NCBI GenBank assembly: GCA_025506515.1
Contig: CM046456.1
Coordinates: 10,072,708-10,136,707 of the forward strand
From: Flaveria trinervia
Lineage: Eukaryota; Streptophyta; Magnoliopsida; Asterales; Asteraceae
DNA length: 64,000 bases
Direction: 5' to 3'
Below the pieces are notes generated by a model that worked only from the letters and a program-made list of their open reading frames with translations, ran no database searches and was not told where the DNA came from. Shown here one piece after another: positions 1-9,965 of this stretch. Position numbers and translations under genes: made by a program. Within the stretch, counting starts at the first letter, position 1. Every line of letters starts with the position of its first letter.

Positions 1-69
1 ATAATTCTATGGTTAATTATGTTGTTTGACGGGCCTTAAGGTGACGGATGTCACATTATTGTTTTTAGG

Positions 70-217
70 TGATCGTGAATTCGGACGCGGTGGTGATGAC
101 GGGTGTTTTTTTAGTTCGTGGTCGGAAGTTGGGGGTGTTTTTGTTGAAGAAAATGAAATGGAGTGGGTGGGTCAAAATGTTGACTTTTTTGAATTGAATG
201 TTGATGGGGAGCATTGA
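70..217 (+). CDS. Possible terminal exon of an unidentified gene
   Basis: An open frame runs to a TGA at 215-217 and encodes an acidic, Trp/Phe-containing tail ending in NVDGEH. A good splice acceptor (pyrimidine-rich stretch then AG) ends at 69, so the exon may begin at 70; the same frame is also open a little upstream, to about 26. No family is recognisable. The rest of the gene would lie left of the window. It could equally be a chance ORF, and only the acceptor and the unusually balanced composition argue for it. Downstream (218-384) I see no other gene. Confidence 0.3.
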
Positions 218-384
218 TTTATGTTTAAGATTTACTTGCTTTTTATCTTTGTTTTCATATCGGAGCACTGTGATTGTGGATCTAATTTGATTTGATAAAT
301 AACCGTTAGTCTTTTAACTCTAGTTAGCTCACATTTTGAACTCTAATTGGCCTGTATGTCTTTCTTAGATATATTCTATGTAAC

Positions 385-1174
385 TGTAAGGATTCCTTAA
401 GTCTGATGCAACCCAAAACATCCAAAGTGTCTCAGCATCATGCACTAAGTACTGAAGTGAAGAACCTTCGGAAGTTTACACAATACATTAGAAAACATTC
501 TAAGTGTAAAATCTTCCGAAGTCAAGACCAATATCTTCCGAAGCCAAACATGAAGTCTTCCGAAGCTTCAAGAGACAAAGTCTTTCGAAGCTTCACCCTA
601 TGAAGACAGATTTCTTCCGAAGACTTTTAGTACGCATGCTTTATCTGATGTACTGTTCCATAAAGCACATTTTCCGCTGCATCTCTGATAAGTCACCAAC
701 TTACAAGAGTTGGTGAAAAGGTCCATGCTTTTGGTAACTGTACATTGAGGTCTTGAGTCTGAAACTTTCCACTTTATGTACTTTATCCTTTTTGTAATAT
801 ATAAGGATGTGAGCTATGGCATGTCATAGTCACAAGGTCAAAAGGCAGATATGCCTTTTGATTCTACAATTGATTTTGTTAGTGTCTAGTCAATTGTATC
901 CAGTTGGCTTTCATAGTATAGCCGGCTGTAGGTTGTAGTATAAGTATTTCAAGTTTCTTGTATCTTTAATATACTTTGTAACACTTGTAAAAGAACTTGA
1001 GAAAGCAATATACTGCATCCTTGAAAACCATATTCTCCTGTTCTGTCTCTTGCTTTACTTGTGTTCTTTGTATCACTTTTGGTTAACCCAGTTTACTGTT
1101 TGATTAGAGTTTAGATTATCTCCTCATTGTGTTGTTGTGTTGTAATTGTGTTCAAACCCTTAAACGATCCTGCA
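385..1174 (+). repeat. 5' LTR of the copia element
   Basis: The LTR starts TGTAAGGATT and ends GATCCTGCA, directly before the primer site. Its 790 bp match, in reverse complement and with indels, the 788-bp solo LTR at 24614-25401, which fixes both ends. It carries about six copies of the palindrome CTTCCGAAG or close variants between 467 and 625. A plausible TATA region (TATATAAGG) lies near 800. Confidence 0.85.
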
Positions 1175-1175
1175 A

Positions 1176-1188
1176 TTGGTATCAGTGC
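1176..1188 (+). other. Primer binding site of copia element
   Basis: TTGGTATCAGTGC lies one base after the LTR. It is one base different from the usual plant copia primer site TGGTATCAGAGC, which pairs with initiator-methionine tRNA. Confidence 0.75.
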
Positions 1189-1257
1189 TTTCAGGCTCTT
1201 GATATAAGATCTAACCATCTTAAGATCCCTCACACACACAAAAACTAAACTCTTCAA

Positions 1258-2496
1258 ATGGCTTCCATCTCAAAGACTGATATGGAGACTGGAACCATGA
1301 ACAAATCCCCACTGATCACTCTTGATGATTTTGACACCTGGTGCATGAGGATGGAATGCTTCATTAGGTCTCTTGACTAAGAATGTGGGAATCTGTTGAA
1401 AATGGACCTTTCATACCCAGCACCCCCCTGCTACTGGTGCTGGTATGATTCCTAAGGATATAGCCAACTACTCAGATGAAAATAGAAAAAGAGTAGAGAT
1501 TGACAGGAAGGCCATGACTGCTCTTCAGACTGCACTCCCAAACTCTGTATACAGAGGTTTTAAGAAGTGCAAAACAACTAAATAGCTGTGGGATGCACTG
1601 AAGCTGATGTATGAAGGCTCCTCTGAAGCCAGGGAGAACAAGAAAGATCTTCTGAAGCAGCAGTTTGAAAATTTCACCTTTAAGGCAGGTGAAACCATGA
1701 CCCAACAATACTTCAGGTATGTTGAGATTGTGGATACCCTAGTGGATGGAGGAGTTCCTCTTGAGAACAGAGACATTGTAAGGAAGTTCATGTCCTTACT
1801 TCCTAGGAAATGGACACACTATTGTGTGGTGATCAAGAGGACTGAGAACCTTAAAACTCTTACTCTGACAGAGTTATATGGGATTCTCAGTGGATACCAG
1901 ATGGAGATGAACATACAAGGTTCATCTGGCAACTCCAACTATCAAATGGGTTCAGCCCTTCATGTGGTTGAAAGGGATAATATAGAACCCCAACATCATC
2001 TCATATGCTACCCTGACAACTCACAAAAGGGTCCTTTCATCACCTTCCCGGAGACACCAAGGGAAAACTTTACTCAAGGAAGTCCATTCCAAGAGACAAG
2101 TCCTTCTCAAGCCTTTGTGTCTACTGATGAAAGTTGTGGGAATTATCTCTTCACTCTTGAAGACCTGGACTGTATTCATCCAGATGACCTGGAATACATG
2201 GAGATAGTTCAGCAGATGGCTCTCCTCACTCACAGAGCCAAGAAGTTCTACAAGAGAACATGAAGAAGATTTCCAAGCAATGCTACCAGTGGAAAGTTTG
2301 GTTGGATAAAAGAAAAGTTAAGTGTTACAACTATAACCTTATGGGTCACTTTGCTAGGGAGTGTAAGGCACCTAAAGCAAATGGGGGCCAAACACCACCC
2401 AGACCAAACTACACTAACAAAGCTCCTCAGTCTGAGAAGCCTAAGCAACATGCTACTGTTGCTGTTGAAGAAGGAGGCTTTGACTGGAGTTTTTAG
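1258..2496 (+). pseudogene. Broken copia gag (capsid part and first zinc knuckle)
   Basis: The gag start is the ATG at 1258. The frame opens with a typical copia gag N-terminus (FDTWCMRMECFIRSL) and stops at TAA 1378-1380. A frameshift near 1400-1440 and a TAG at 1583-1585 follow, then a long open stretch (1607-2263) with the usual helical gag sequence (MTQQYFRYVEIVDTLVDGG). Another frame change near 2260 leads to a zinc knuckle reading CYNYNLMGHFAREC. The second of the four ligands is Tyr instead of Cys, so this knuckle would not bind zinc normally. This is a non-functional structural gene of the element. Confidence 0.8.
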
Positions 2497-3850
2497 GTGG
2501 AAGATGCTTCTCCAAACCAAGCACTGATGGCTGACCATGATGAAGCCAAGGTATTGGAACATCTTTGTACTCCTGAATGCATTGCTAAATTGAATAGATA
2601 CAGGTCCTACAACTTAGAGATGAGATCCGATCTTGAGTCATTAAACATATTAAAATCTGATTCTAGAAAGTCTGAAAATGATTACAAGTTAAAAATAGAA
2701 GATTGGAGAAAACCATTTCAGTACTAAAACATGAACATACAAATTTTAGAACTCAGATCCAAGATCTCATAACTAAATTGACTGAGTGCCAGGCTGAGCT
2801 TGTGATCAGCAAAGCCAAGGCAGAGAAAAGTGTTCTTGAAGAAGAGACCTTCAAAAACATGATATCCTCATCCCTGCATAACAAAGTGTGCTATCAAAAT
2901 AGACAGGGACTAGGATCAAATGAGATAGCTCCTCCACACACAATCTTGTCTGTAAGATATCCTAGGTGTGGAACTTGTGAAGATGAGCTTCCTCTCATAG
3001 ATCCTATAAGTGAGGATGATGAAGAAGTGATAGTGAAGAATTCCTCTGAGAAGAGTGAAGAAGAGGATTCTTCCAAGGGCCACTATCCTTCTGAGGAGAA
3101 GAAATCATCTGTGATGACCAAGTCCAAAAGAAAGAACTTGATCAGGAAGAGCAAAAGGAAAGCAAAGAAGGCTCAAGAAATCAAGGCTACTTTTGATGCT
3201 AAGCAGAAACAAGTTTTTATCTCTGCAGGTTTCAAAGTAGTAAGGACTGAAGACATCAACCAAGACTCCTCATCTAAGAGTCCTGGTTCATGTTCAAATC
3301 ATCTCAGAGCAAAGAAGAAGACTGAGCTGCTGTGTACCACTACTGCACAGCCTGGACCATCAAACTCCAAGAACAGTTCACAGCCCAAAAGAACTGTCTC
3401 AGCATCTACCAAGATGAAGGTGGAGAAGGGATGTGACCAAAGCCAGTCTTGCTCTCAAAAGGAGACTCTTTTGAAGAAGAAAATGTAATGTGTCATGTGT
3501 GAAAATACTTCTCACATTGCTAAGGATTGCCCATACAATCCTAGAAGTACCATCCACATGACCAATACAAAGACTTCAAAGAATCTCAAGAAGTCTCAAG
3601 CTTCGGAAGGAAAGTCTGTTTCCTTCGGAAGCTCCAAATCAAAGAAGAAGGTAAATGGAAAATTACCTTCGGAAGTAAAATTGGTCTCGGAAGAAAAGAG
3701 TTCTTCCGAAGCACTGAAGTCTGCTGCAGTGACTGCAGAATCTTCCGAAGGTTCAGTCATCAAAACCTGTGAAGTTCCAAAAGCTTCAAAGTTTTGAAGG
3801 TCAAGTCCAAGAGTCCAAAGGTGGTGTGGAAGTCTAAAAAGACCAAATGA
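2497..3850 (+). pseudogene. C-terminal gag extension with second zinc knuckle
   Basis: Open stretches at 2497-2727, 2703-3488 and 3495-3797 continue the gag in shifting frames. The middle part is highly charged (runs of Glu/Asp then Lys/Arg) with coiled-coil-like heptads near its start. A second knuckle, CVMCENTSHIAKDC at about 3490-3531, has an intact CX2CX4HX4C pattern. After it the DNA carries six copies of the CTTCGGAAG palindrome (about 3598-3755), the same word that is concentrated in the LTR. A stop at 3486-3488 separates the extension from the knuckle. Confidence 0.7.
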
Positions 3851-3992
3851 CTGAAATTTCTCCATCAACAATAGCTGAAGATCCTCACAGTACAACCATA
3901 GGATCTATTACTATTGCATTACCTTCTATTACACTTACTGAGCCCAAGACAAGTACGGCTTGGGTTTCCAAATGTAACTAATCATTTTCTTT

Positions 3993-5389
3993 GTGCAGGA
4001 ACAGCTCAAGACAAACGGAAACGTCTGGATAATTGACAGTGGTTGTTCCAGGCACATGACAGGCAATAGGTCTCTACTCCATAATTTTGAGAGAATTGAT
4101 GGAGGACCAGTTGCTTTTGGAGGAGATGAAGGTGGTTACATTTCTGGAAGGGGCAAGGTCACAAATGGTAAGCTCAACATTGAAAAGGTAAACTTTGTTA
4201 AGGAGCTTGGGTACAATCTTCTGAGTGTATCCCAATTTTGTGATCAAAGACATAACATGCTCTTTACTGAGCATGAGTGCATTGTTCTCAAGCCTGGTGT
4301 GATCATTCCTCATGAGCACATCCTGCTCAGAGACCCTAGGAAAGGGAACATGTACAAGATGGATTTGCAAGAAACATCTCCCTCTGGAGAAGTTTCATGC
4401 TTTCTATCTAAAGCCAATAGTGATGAGTCTTTCCTATGGCATAAAAGAATGTGCCATGTAAACTTTAAAAACATGAATAAATTGATTAAGCATGATCTGG
4501 TAACTGGAATGCTAAAGAAAGAGTTTACAAGTGATGATCATTGTGTTGCATGCCTGAAAGGGAAGCAACATAAGGCATCCCATAAGCCTAAAGAAATGAA
4601 CTCCATCACTACACCCCTACACTTGTTACATATGGATCTCTTTGGCCCCACCAGTGTAATGAGTTTAGGAAGGACCTTATACTGTCTAGTGATCACAGAT
4701 GATTTTACAAGATTCACTTGGGTGTTCTTCCTTAGAACTAAAGATGAGACTCTTGAGATTCTAAAGAATTTCATCTTAAAGATTGAGAATCAATGTGATC
4801 ACAAGGTCAAAACCATAAGATGTGATCAAGGAACTGAATTCAAGAACCAAATCCTTGATACATTTTGTGATGAAAAGGGTATTACAAGACAATACAGTGC
4901 TCCCAGGACTCCTCAGCAAAACGGAGTTGCTGAGAGGAGAAACAGGACACTTATTGAAGCTGCAAGAACTATGTTGTTTGACTCTAAACTGCCTATCACC
5001 TTCTGGGCAGAGGCAGTTAATACTGCTTGCTATGTGCAAAACAGAGTGTTAGTAGTTAAGACACATGGTAAGACTCCTTATGAACTTTGGCACAAGAGGA
5101 AACCTTTCATTGGTTTTCTCAGGTCATTTGGATGTCCCTACACCATCTTGAATACCAAAGATCAAGTTGCCAAGTTGCTGAGAAATCAGACGATGGACAC
5201 TTCATTGGATACTCTTCCCAAGCTAAAGCTTATAGAGTATACAATCTCAGAACTAGAATTATTGAGGAGTCAGCCAATGTGACTTTCAATGAGCACACAC
5301 CCAGTGTGGTTGGTTCTGGTCCGGATTGGCTATTTGATCTTGATTTAGTTACCAACTGTTTTAATAATATTTGGGTTGTTTTGTTCTAG
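3993..5389 (+). pseudogene. Copia protease-integrase, truncated
   Basis: The frame shows, in order: the aspartic protease active site in WIIDSGCSRHMTGN; a GAG-pre-integrase segment with the HHCC zinc site (WHKRMCHVNF, then CVACLKGKQHK); and the integrase catalytic core with all three acidic residues (HMDLFGP, RCDQGTEF, PQQNGVAERRNRT). One frameshift lies near 5160-5180. The next frame (to 5389) carries the integrase C-terminal motif GHFIGYSSQAKAYRVYN and then ends at a stop with no reverse transcriptase. It is well preserved up to the break, so the loss of the 3' half is the main defect. Confidence 0.9.
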
Positions 5390-6229
5390 ATGTAGTGCTA
5401 AATCATTAGGACATGGTGTAATGTCGTCTGGTTTACATTTAAAAAAACGTTTGATTTAAATTGGTCAATGATTCGTTTGTGTTTACAGATCGTTTTACAT
5501 TGGTTAATATTGTTTTACATTAGTTTACATTGATTTATGTTGATGTAATATCATTTTGTTGTTTTATTGATTATGCTACTTTTAGTTGGAGTGGTGTAAT
5601 AACATGTATTTAATAGTGTAACTAGATATTTTTGTTACAACTTTGCTAAAAATTACATTAGTATAACATGATGTAATGTTGTTTGGCTGTTAGGTTGTCG
5701 TAACGTGAATGTTATTGTTAGTTGGAGTGGTGTTATATCGTGTATAAAATTTTCTTACAGTAGTGCAAGATTATATTTGTTAATAATTTCGTTTGCAAAA
5801 TAATATGGGAATCAACATTGTAACTTGTTGTTTTTGTTATAGCTTTGCTGTATGTTACAACAATGTAACGTTGTAATATGATGTAACTACGTACAAGTGA
5901 AACTTTTATTGCAATACTATAGTAGTATTAAAGAGAAAAATATGAGGAGTTTAATGGTGTAATTTTTATAGAAAAATAACAATTTATAAAAAAGTTACGA
6001 GTGTTTAAATAAAAAAAAGGTAAAGTTTTTAAATATAAAACAAAGAAATAGGAGGATGACACTTGTCATGATCCTGTTAAATTTGAATTTTGATGGATTT
6101 GTTAAATGACCTTTATGCCCTTTTTTATTTAAAAAATTTTAAAAGATCTTATCCATCCATTTTTTGATTTATAGTTAGGATTTGGTTAAAGAATTCTCAC
6201 AAAAATAAAGGATTCTCATAATAACCAAT

Positions 6230-6231
<2 letters not shown>
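5390..6231. other. AT-rich intergenic DNA, no gene seen
   Basis: There is no coding signal. The stretch repeats short words based on TTACATT and GTAATG many times, giving a weak, irregular internal repetition. It may be an old unassigned repeat. Confidence 0.5.
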
Positions 6232-6281
<50 letters not shown>

Positions 6282-6317
6282 ATATATATATATATATATA
6301 TAATATATATATATATA

Positions 6318-6368
<51 letters not shown>

Positions 6369-6384
6369 TTATAATATATAATAT
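6232..6384. repeat. (TA)n microsatellite
   Basis: About 150 bp of almost pure TA dinucleotides with a few AATA interruptions. The stretch from 6385 to 7032 that follows has no recognisable gene. Confidence 0.95.
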
Positions 6385-7029
6385 CAAGAGTGTGGAGTGG
6401 AATATATGTAATTTTTCAAAAAATAAATTATAAAGGTGGCCCGCTTTGAAAGTGTTTGTGAGGCCCGTCATTTACTCTAAAACACTTGAAAACAATCAAT
6501 TATTTATATCCACATAATGTATGTATTTATAACATTTGCGTGTGGACCTAATGGAAACATTACAAATCAAACGCTGAGATAAAAAGAATAAAGAATAGCA
6601 AAAGGAGATGGGAAAACACGTTGATGTGAAACTTAATTGTAACATGGAGTGTTGAACCTTGAACTCTCAAGTTAAATGTAACAAAAAGTAAGTTACATCA
6701 TAAATATGTAAAATTAAATTCGCTACTACATATTTTGTGACACTATGTAAATCTCGCATCGGTGGCTCACAGGAGAGATTCATGGTTTATAAGTAATGTC
6801 TGGCCTCTAGTATTACCAACACGTATTGGACGTTTTGGCTGTGGTTGATAAAAGAACTTTACAGTAAAGTGTGCTAAGATGTCAACAATCTAGGGAGTGA
6901 AAGGTTGTCATCATCAAAGGTTTTAAGACAATTAGTGTTAGATGAGTGAAAGGTTGTCATCATCAATATAGCAATGTTCCTAAGCATAGACACAACCATA
7001 TAGCAAACACAAGCGTAATGATGTGTGTT

Positions 7030-7150
<121 letters not shown>

Positions 7151-7529
7151 AGACAAGTATACCTATGAGATAGTAGTATAGCTTTTGGTAAGAACAAAGT
7201 ATCGATCCGTAGACATGAAAGCTCCTAATACTAAGTCTTTGTCATTATCTAGCCTATAAAAGATGATTTGTGAATAATATGATAAGTAATTTAGCTAATA
7301 ATTAAACTAATGAAGAAAGTAACAAAGATAAAGATAATCAATTAGAGAAATATATTACTTAGACTTCGAATCCGCTTCGCAAAACAATGACAAGATACAT
7401 TGTAACATCTTGTATTTTTGTTAACCGAGCATTTATTCTTATAAGGGTCATTATGGTCATATATGGAACTTGTGGGCTATTTGTGCTTGTTTTTTTATTA
7501 AATGTTATTAATTTAAGCAATTAAATTAT

Positions 7530-7770
7530 ATACAATAATAATAACTAAAACATTGATAATATAATAATAATAATAAAATTAAATTATAAAAATATTGTCT
7601 ATAATAATAATTAACAATAATAATAAAAACAATAATAATAATAATTAATAATAATAATAATGGTAATAATAACAATATTATAATGATAATAATAATAATA
7701 ATAAAATTATAACAATAATAATAATAACTAAGAATAATAACAATCATAATAATATTATTATTATAATATC
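7530..7770. repeat. (AAT)n-type simple repeat inside the solo LTR
   Basis: Imperfect runs of AAT/ATA trinucleotides. The Ile/Tyr-rich ORF on the minus strand here is a repeat artefact. Confidence 0.9.
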
Positions 7771-8659
7771 AACCTATAAGAGTTATTAAACTTGGAACTA
7801 TTGAAAACTTAAATTAAGAAAGTTAAGGGGTTGTTTTGTCAAGTTAATAAACTTTAAATGAAAATTTTGTGCATAAATTAATAAAAACAAAACTGCAGGG
7901 ACTGATTCTGTAATTAACTAAAAACCCAAAACCTTTTCCCTTCTCTCCCGTATTTTCGGCGACTCCCTCCCGGCCACCGTCGGCCAACATTCCGGCGAGT
8001 CCCAGAACACCCTGAAAATCAATTGTTTTTAACCCAAAACCGTTCCAAATCGTTTCGAGGGTATGATTCGAACTTGAATGGACACATTAATCGCATTTAA
8101 ACAACGGTTACCAAGCTAATCAAATTCATAACCGAACACCTTTAATCTCATAGCCGTTCGGGCATTTAGACCTAATAATAACTCAATTAATTGAACCTGA
8201 ACAATCGTTTAACTACCTCTAATCGATTACCATTACCAATTTCACCTGAAATCTTACAAAACTTCTCATTCGATTTTCCCCTTCGTCACGACCTGCATTA
8301 ACTCGTAGACCTCCTTCCGAGCCCTCTAAACCACAATTGACAAAGGGCTTTTCATCATTTGAGCTATTAAAAGCTTTCTGTAAAACAAATTCGATTTTCA
8401 AAATCAATTGCAACCTGAACGAACTGTGACATTAGCCGCGACCTGTTCTCATCTGTTCTTCACCAATTCATCTTCGAATCGGGTAATTGAATACATGAAC
8501 ATGCTCGAAATTCAATGGGGGAATCAAATCCCCATGCTTATTGCAATAAACAATTTTGATTTAGCCTTCAATTTGGATCAAATTGGAATTAGGGTTCTTG
8601 AGTTTGGGAGTTTTCAGCATGTGTGTGTTTTTAAGGTTTAAGAACCGAGTGATACCAAG

Positions 8660-8745
8660 GTCGCGACCCTGGTTCACTGGTTAAGACACTTGTTTCCCAT
8701 ACATGCGGTCATGGGTTCGAACCCGGGCAACCTCATGTATTATTT
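8660..8745 (+). other. tRNA-like sequence with pol III A and B boxes
   Basis: TGGTTCACTGG at 8670-8680 fits the A box of a tRNA promoter, and GGTTCGAACCC at 8714-8724 is a perfect B box, about 33 bases further on. The sequence between does not fold into a convincing full tRNA with a usable anticodon arm that I can confirm. It is best read as a SINE head or tRNA fossil inside the LTR, not a tRNA gene. Confidence 0.6.
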
Positions 8746-9965
8746 TTAAAGGCTTTTAGCCTTAAATAAATTTCAAATTTTTTTCTAATAAATATAAAAT
8801 TAATTTTATAAACTTCAAATATTGTTTTAAGCCACCAAAGATTTTTTGTATTTTTCTAAGTTTTAATAAATATATTTTGTTAATAAAACATATAAAAAAG
8901 ATATTGTTTTTGGATAATTTCTAATAAAATGGATTGTAAATAATAATTAAAAACTATTATGGACTAAACGTTTTTCTTTCACTTAATATTGTCCAATCAT
9001 GATTAGTTCAAATATTATATTTGAATTTTATTAATTGTTATAAATGATTCAGTTACTTTTTCTCTACATTAAAACATATATTTTTGTGTTTCAAGTATTT
9101 ATAAAATGCCCAAAATACCCAAATTTTCACTTACAACCCTAGCTCTTTTTAAACATTAAATTTATTAAAATTTTGTTTAAATCTCGTATATATATATGTA
9201 CTTAGGTACTTTGTGAAGAACTACGTTGGAATCTTGCTTATTATTCTTTTAATTGTCATTATATACTTATTTGATCAAGTGAGTATTTTTATACCATTTT
9301 TCATATTTTCACACTTTGGGGTGAAACATGTAACCTTATAACCGTTGCACTTGTAAAACGTTTGATTCTTGTAAACTTATGGCAATTCACTTATATGTTG
9401 TGGTTAGTTGATCTTTGTAATTACCATGTATTGACGATTATATGTACAATCATTAACTATTGCTAGCCTGGCGACGTCATAGATCTATGGGTCTGACAAG
9501 CCTGCTTCGTTAATCCAAGTACACTTAGCTAATCGTATAAACTTGTAAACGGTGAGACTTGTAAAACAATCAAGGTTTGATTGTGCATCTATCTTACATC
9601 CCTAGTTACTTTGTTCTCTAACTTATGACATGAATTGCCATCTTTTATATACTTATGTATTGAAAACTATGGAAATCTCACCAAGTTGACCTTTTATTTT
9701 TAACATGTTTCAAGAAACGCGCAAGTCTGATTGCCACCTTGAAGCTTATTTCACACCTAGAATGGACCTAGTTGAATAAATGAATAACTTGACATATTTC
9801 TTATTATGACTTGTTGATTTTCTTATTTGAGATTTATGATTGTAACGTTACCTTTGGAACTTATGATTATTATATTTGGATTTAATAATAGTGTTATGTG
9901 GCTGTGAATGATCTTAACTCTCACATCTTGACGTTCTGCCGTCAAGGTTGGGGTGTGACATACAT

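Larger units (their letters stand above)
385..5389 (+). mobile_element. 3'-truncated Ty1/copia retrotransposon
   Basis: The 5' LTR (385-1174) is followed by a primer binding site, a broken gag, protease and integrase on the plus strand, in copia order. The element then stops abruptly at about 5360-5389, just after the integrase C-terminal region. No reverse transcriptase, RNase H, polypurine tract or 3' LTR follows. The five bases before the LTR (GTAAC) therefore have no partner to test as a target duplication. Reading frames are broken by at least two stops and several frameshifts, so the copy is dead. A solo LTR of the same family sits at 24614-25401 in reverse orientation. The long gag with two zinc knuckles and extra charged sequence before the protease resembles the SIRE/Maximus type, but the lineage call is tentative. 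Confidence 0.85.
7401..9960. mobile_element. Solo LTR, probably Ty3/gypsy, 2.56 kb
   Basis: The sequence begins TGTAACATCTTG and ends TTGGGGTGTGACA, the near-palindromic TGTAACA...TGTGACA termini common in plant gypsy LTRs. It is flanked by a perfect 5-bp direct duplication: TACAT at 7396-7400 and 9961-9965. No second LTR, primer site or polyprotein is present, so this is the product of LTR-LTR recombination. Inside lie an AAT-rich microsatellite (about 7530-7770), a GC-rich stretch near 7950, and a tRNA-like sequence near 8670. The small open frame at 8408-8641 has no recognisable product. Orientation is not fixed because both ends look alike. Confidence 0.8.

Noticed and set aside
467..625. 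Heat-shock elements in the copia LTR
   Set aside because: The TTC and GAA halves are one base apart; heat-shock elements need two.
8408..8641. 77-codon plus-strand ORF
   Set aside because: It lies inside the solo LTR, has no family features, and other parts of the LTR are equally open by chance.
8660..8745. Functional tRNA gene
   Set aside because: Only the A and B boxes are convincing; acceptor and anticodon arms could not be paired.
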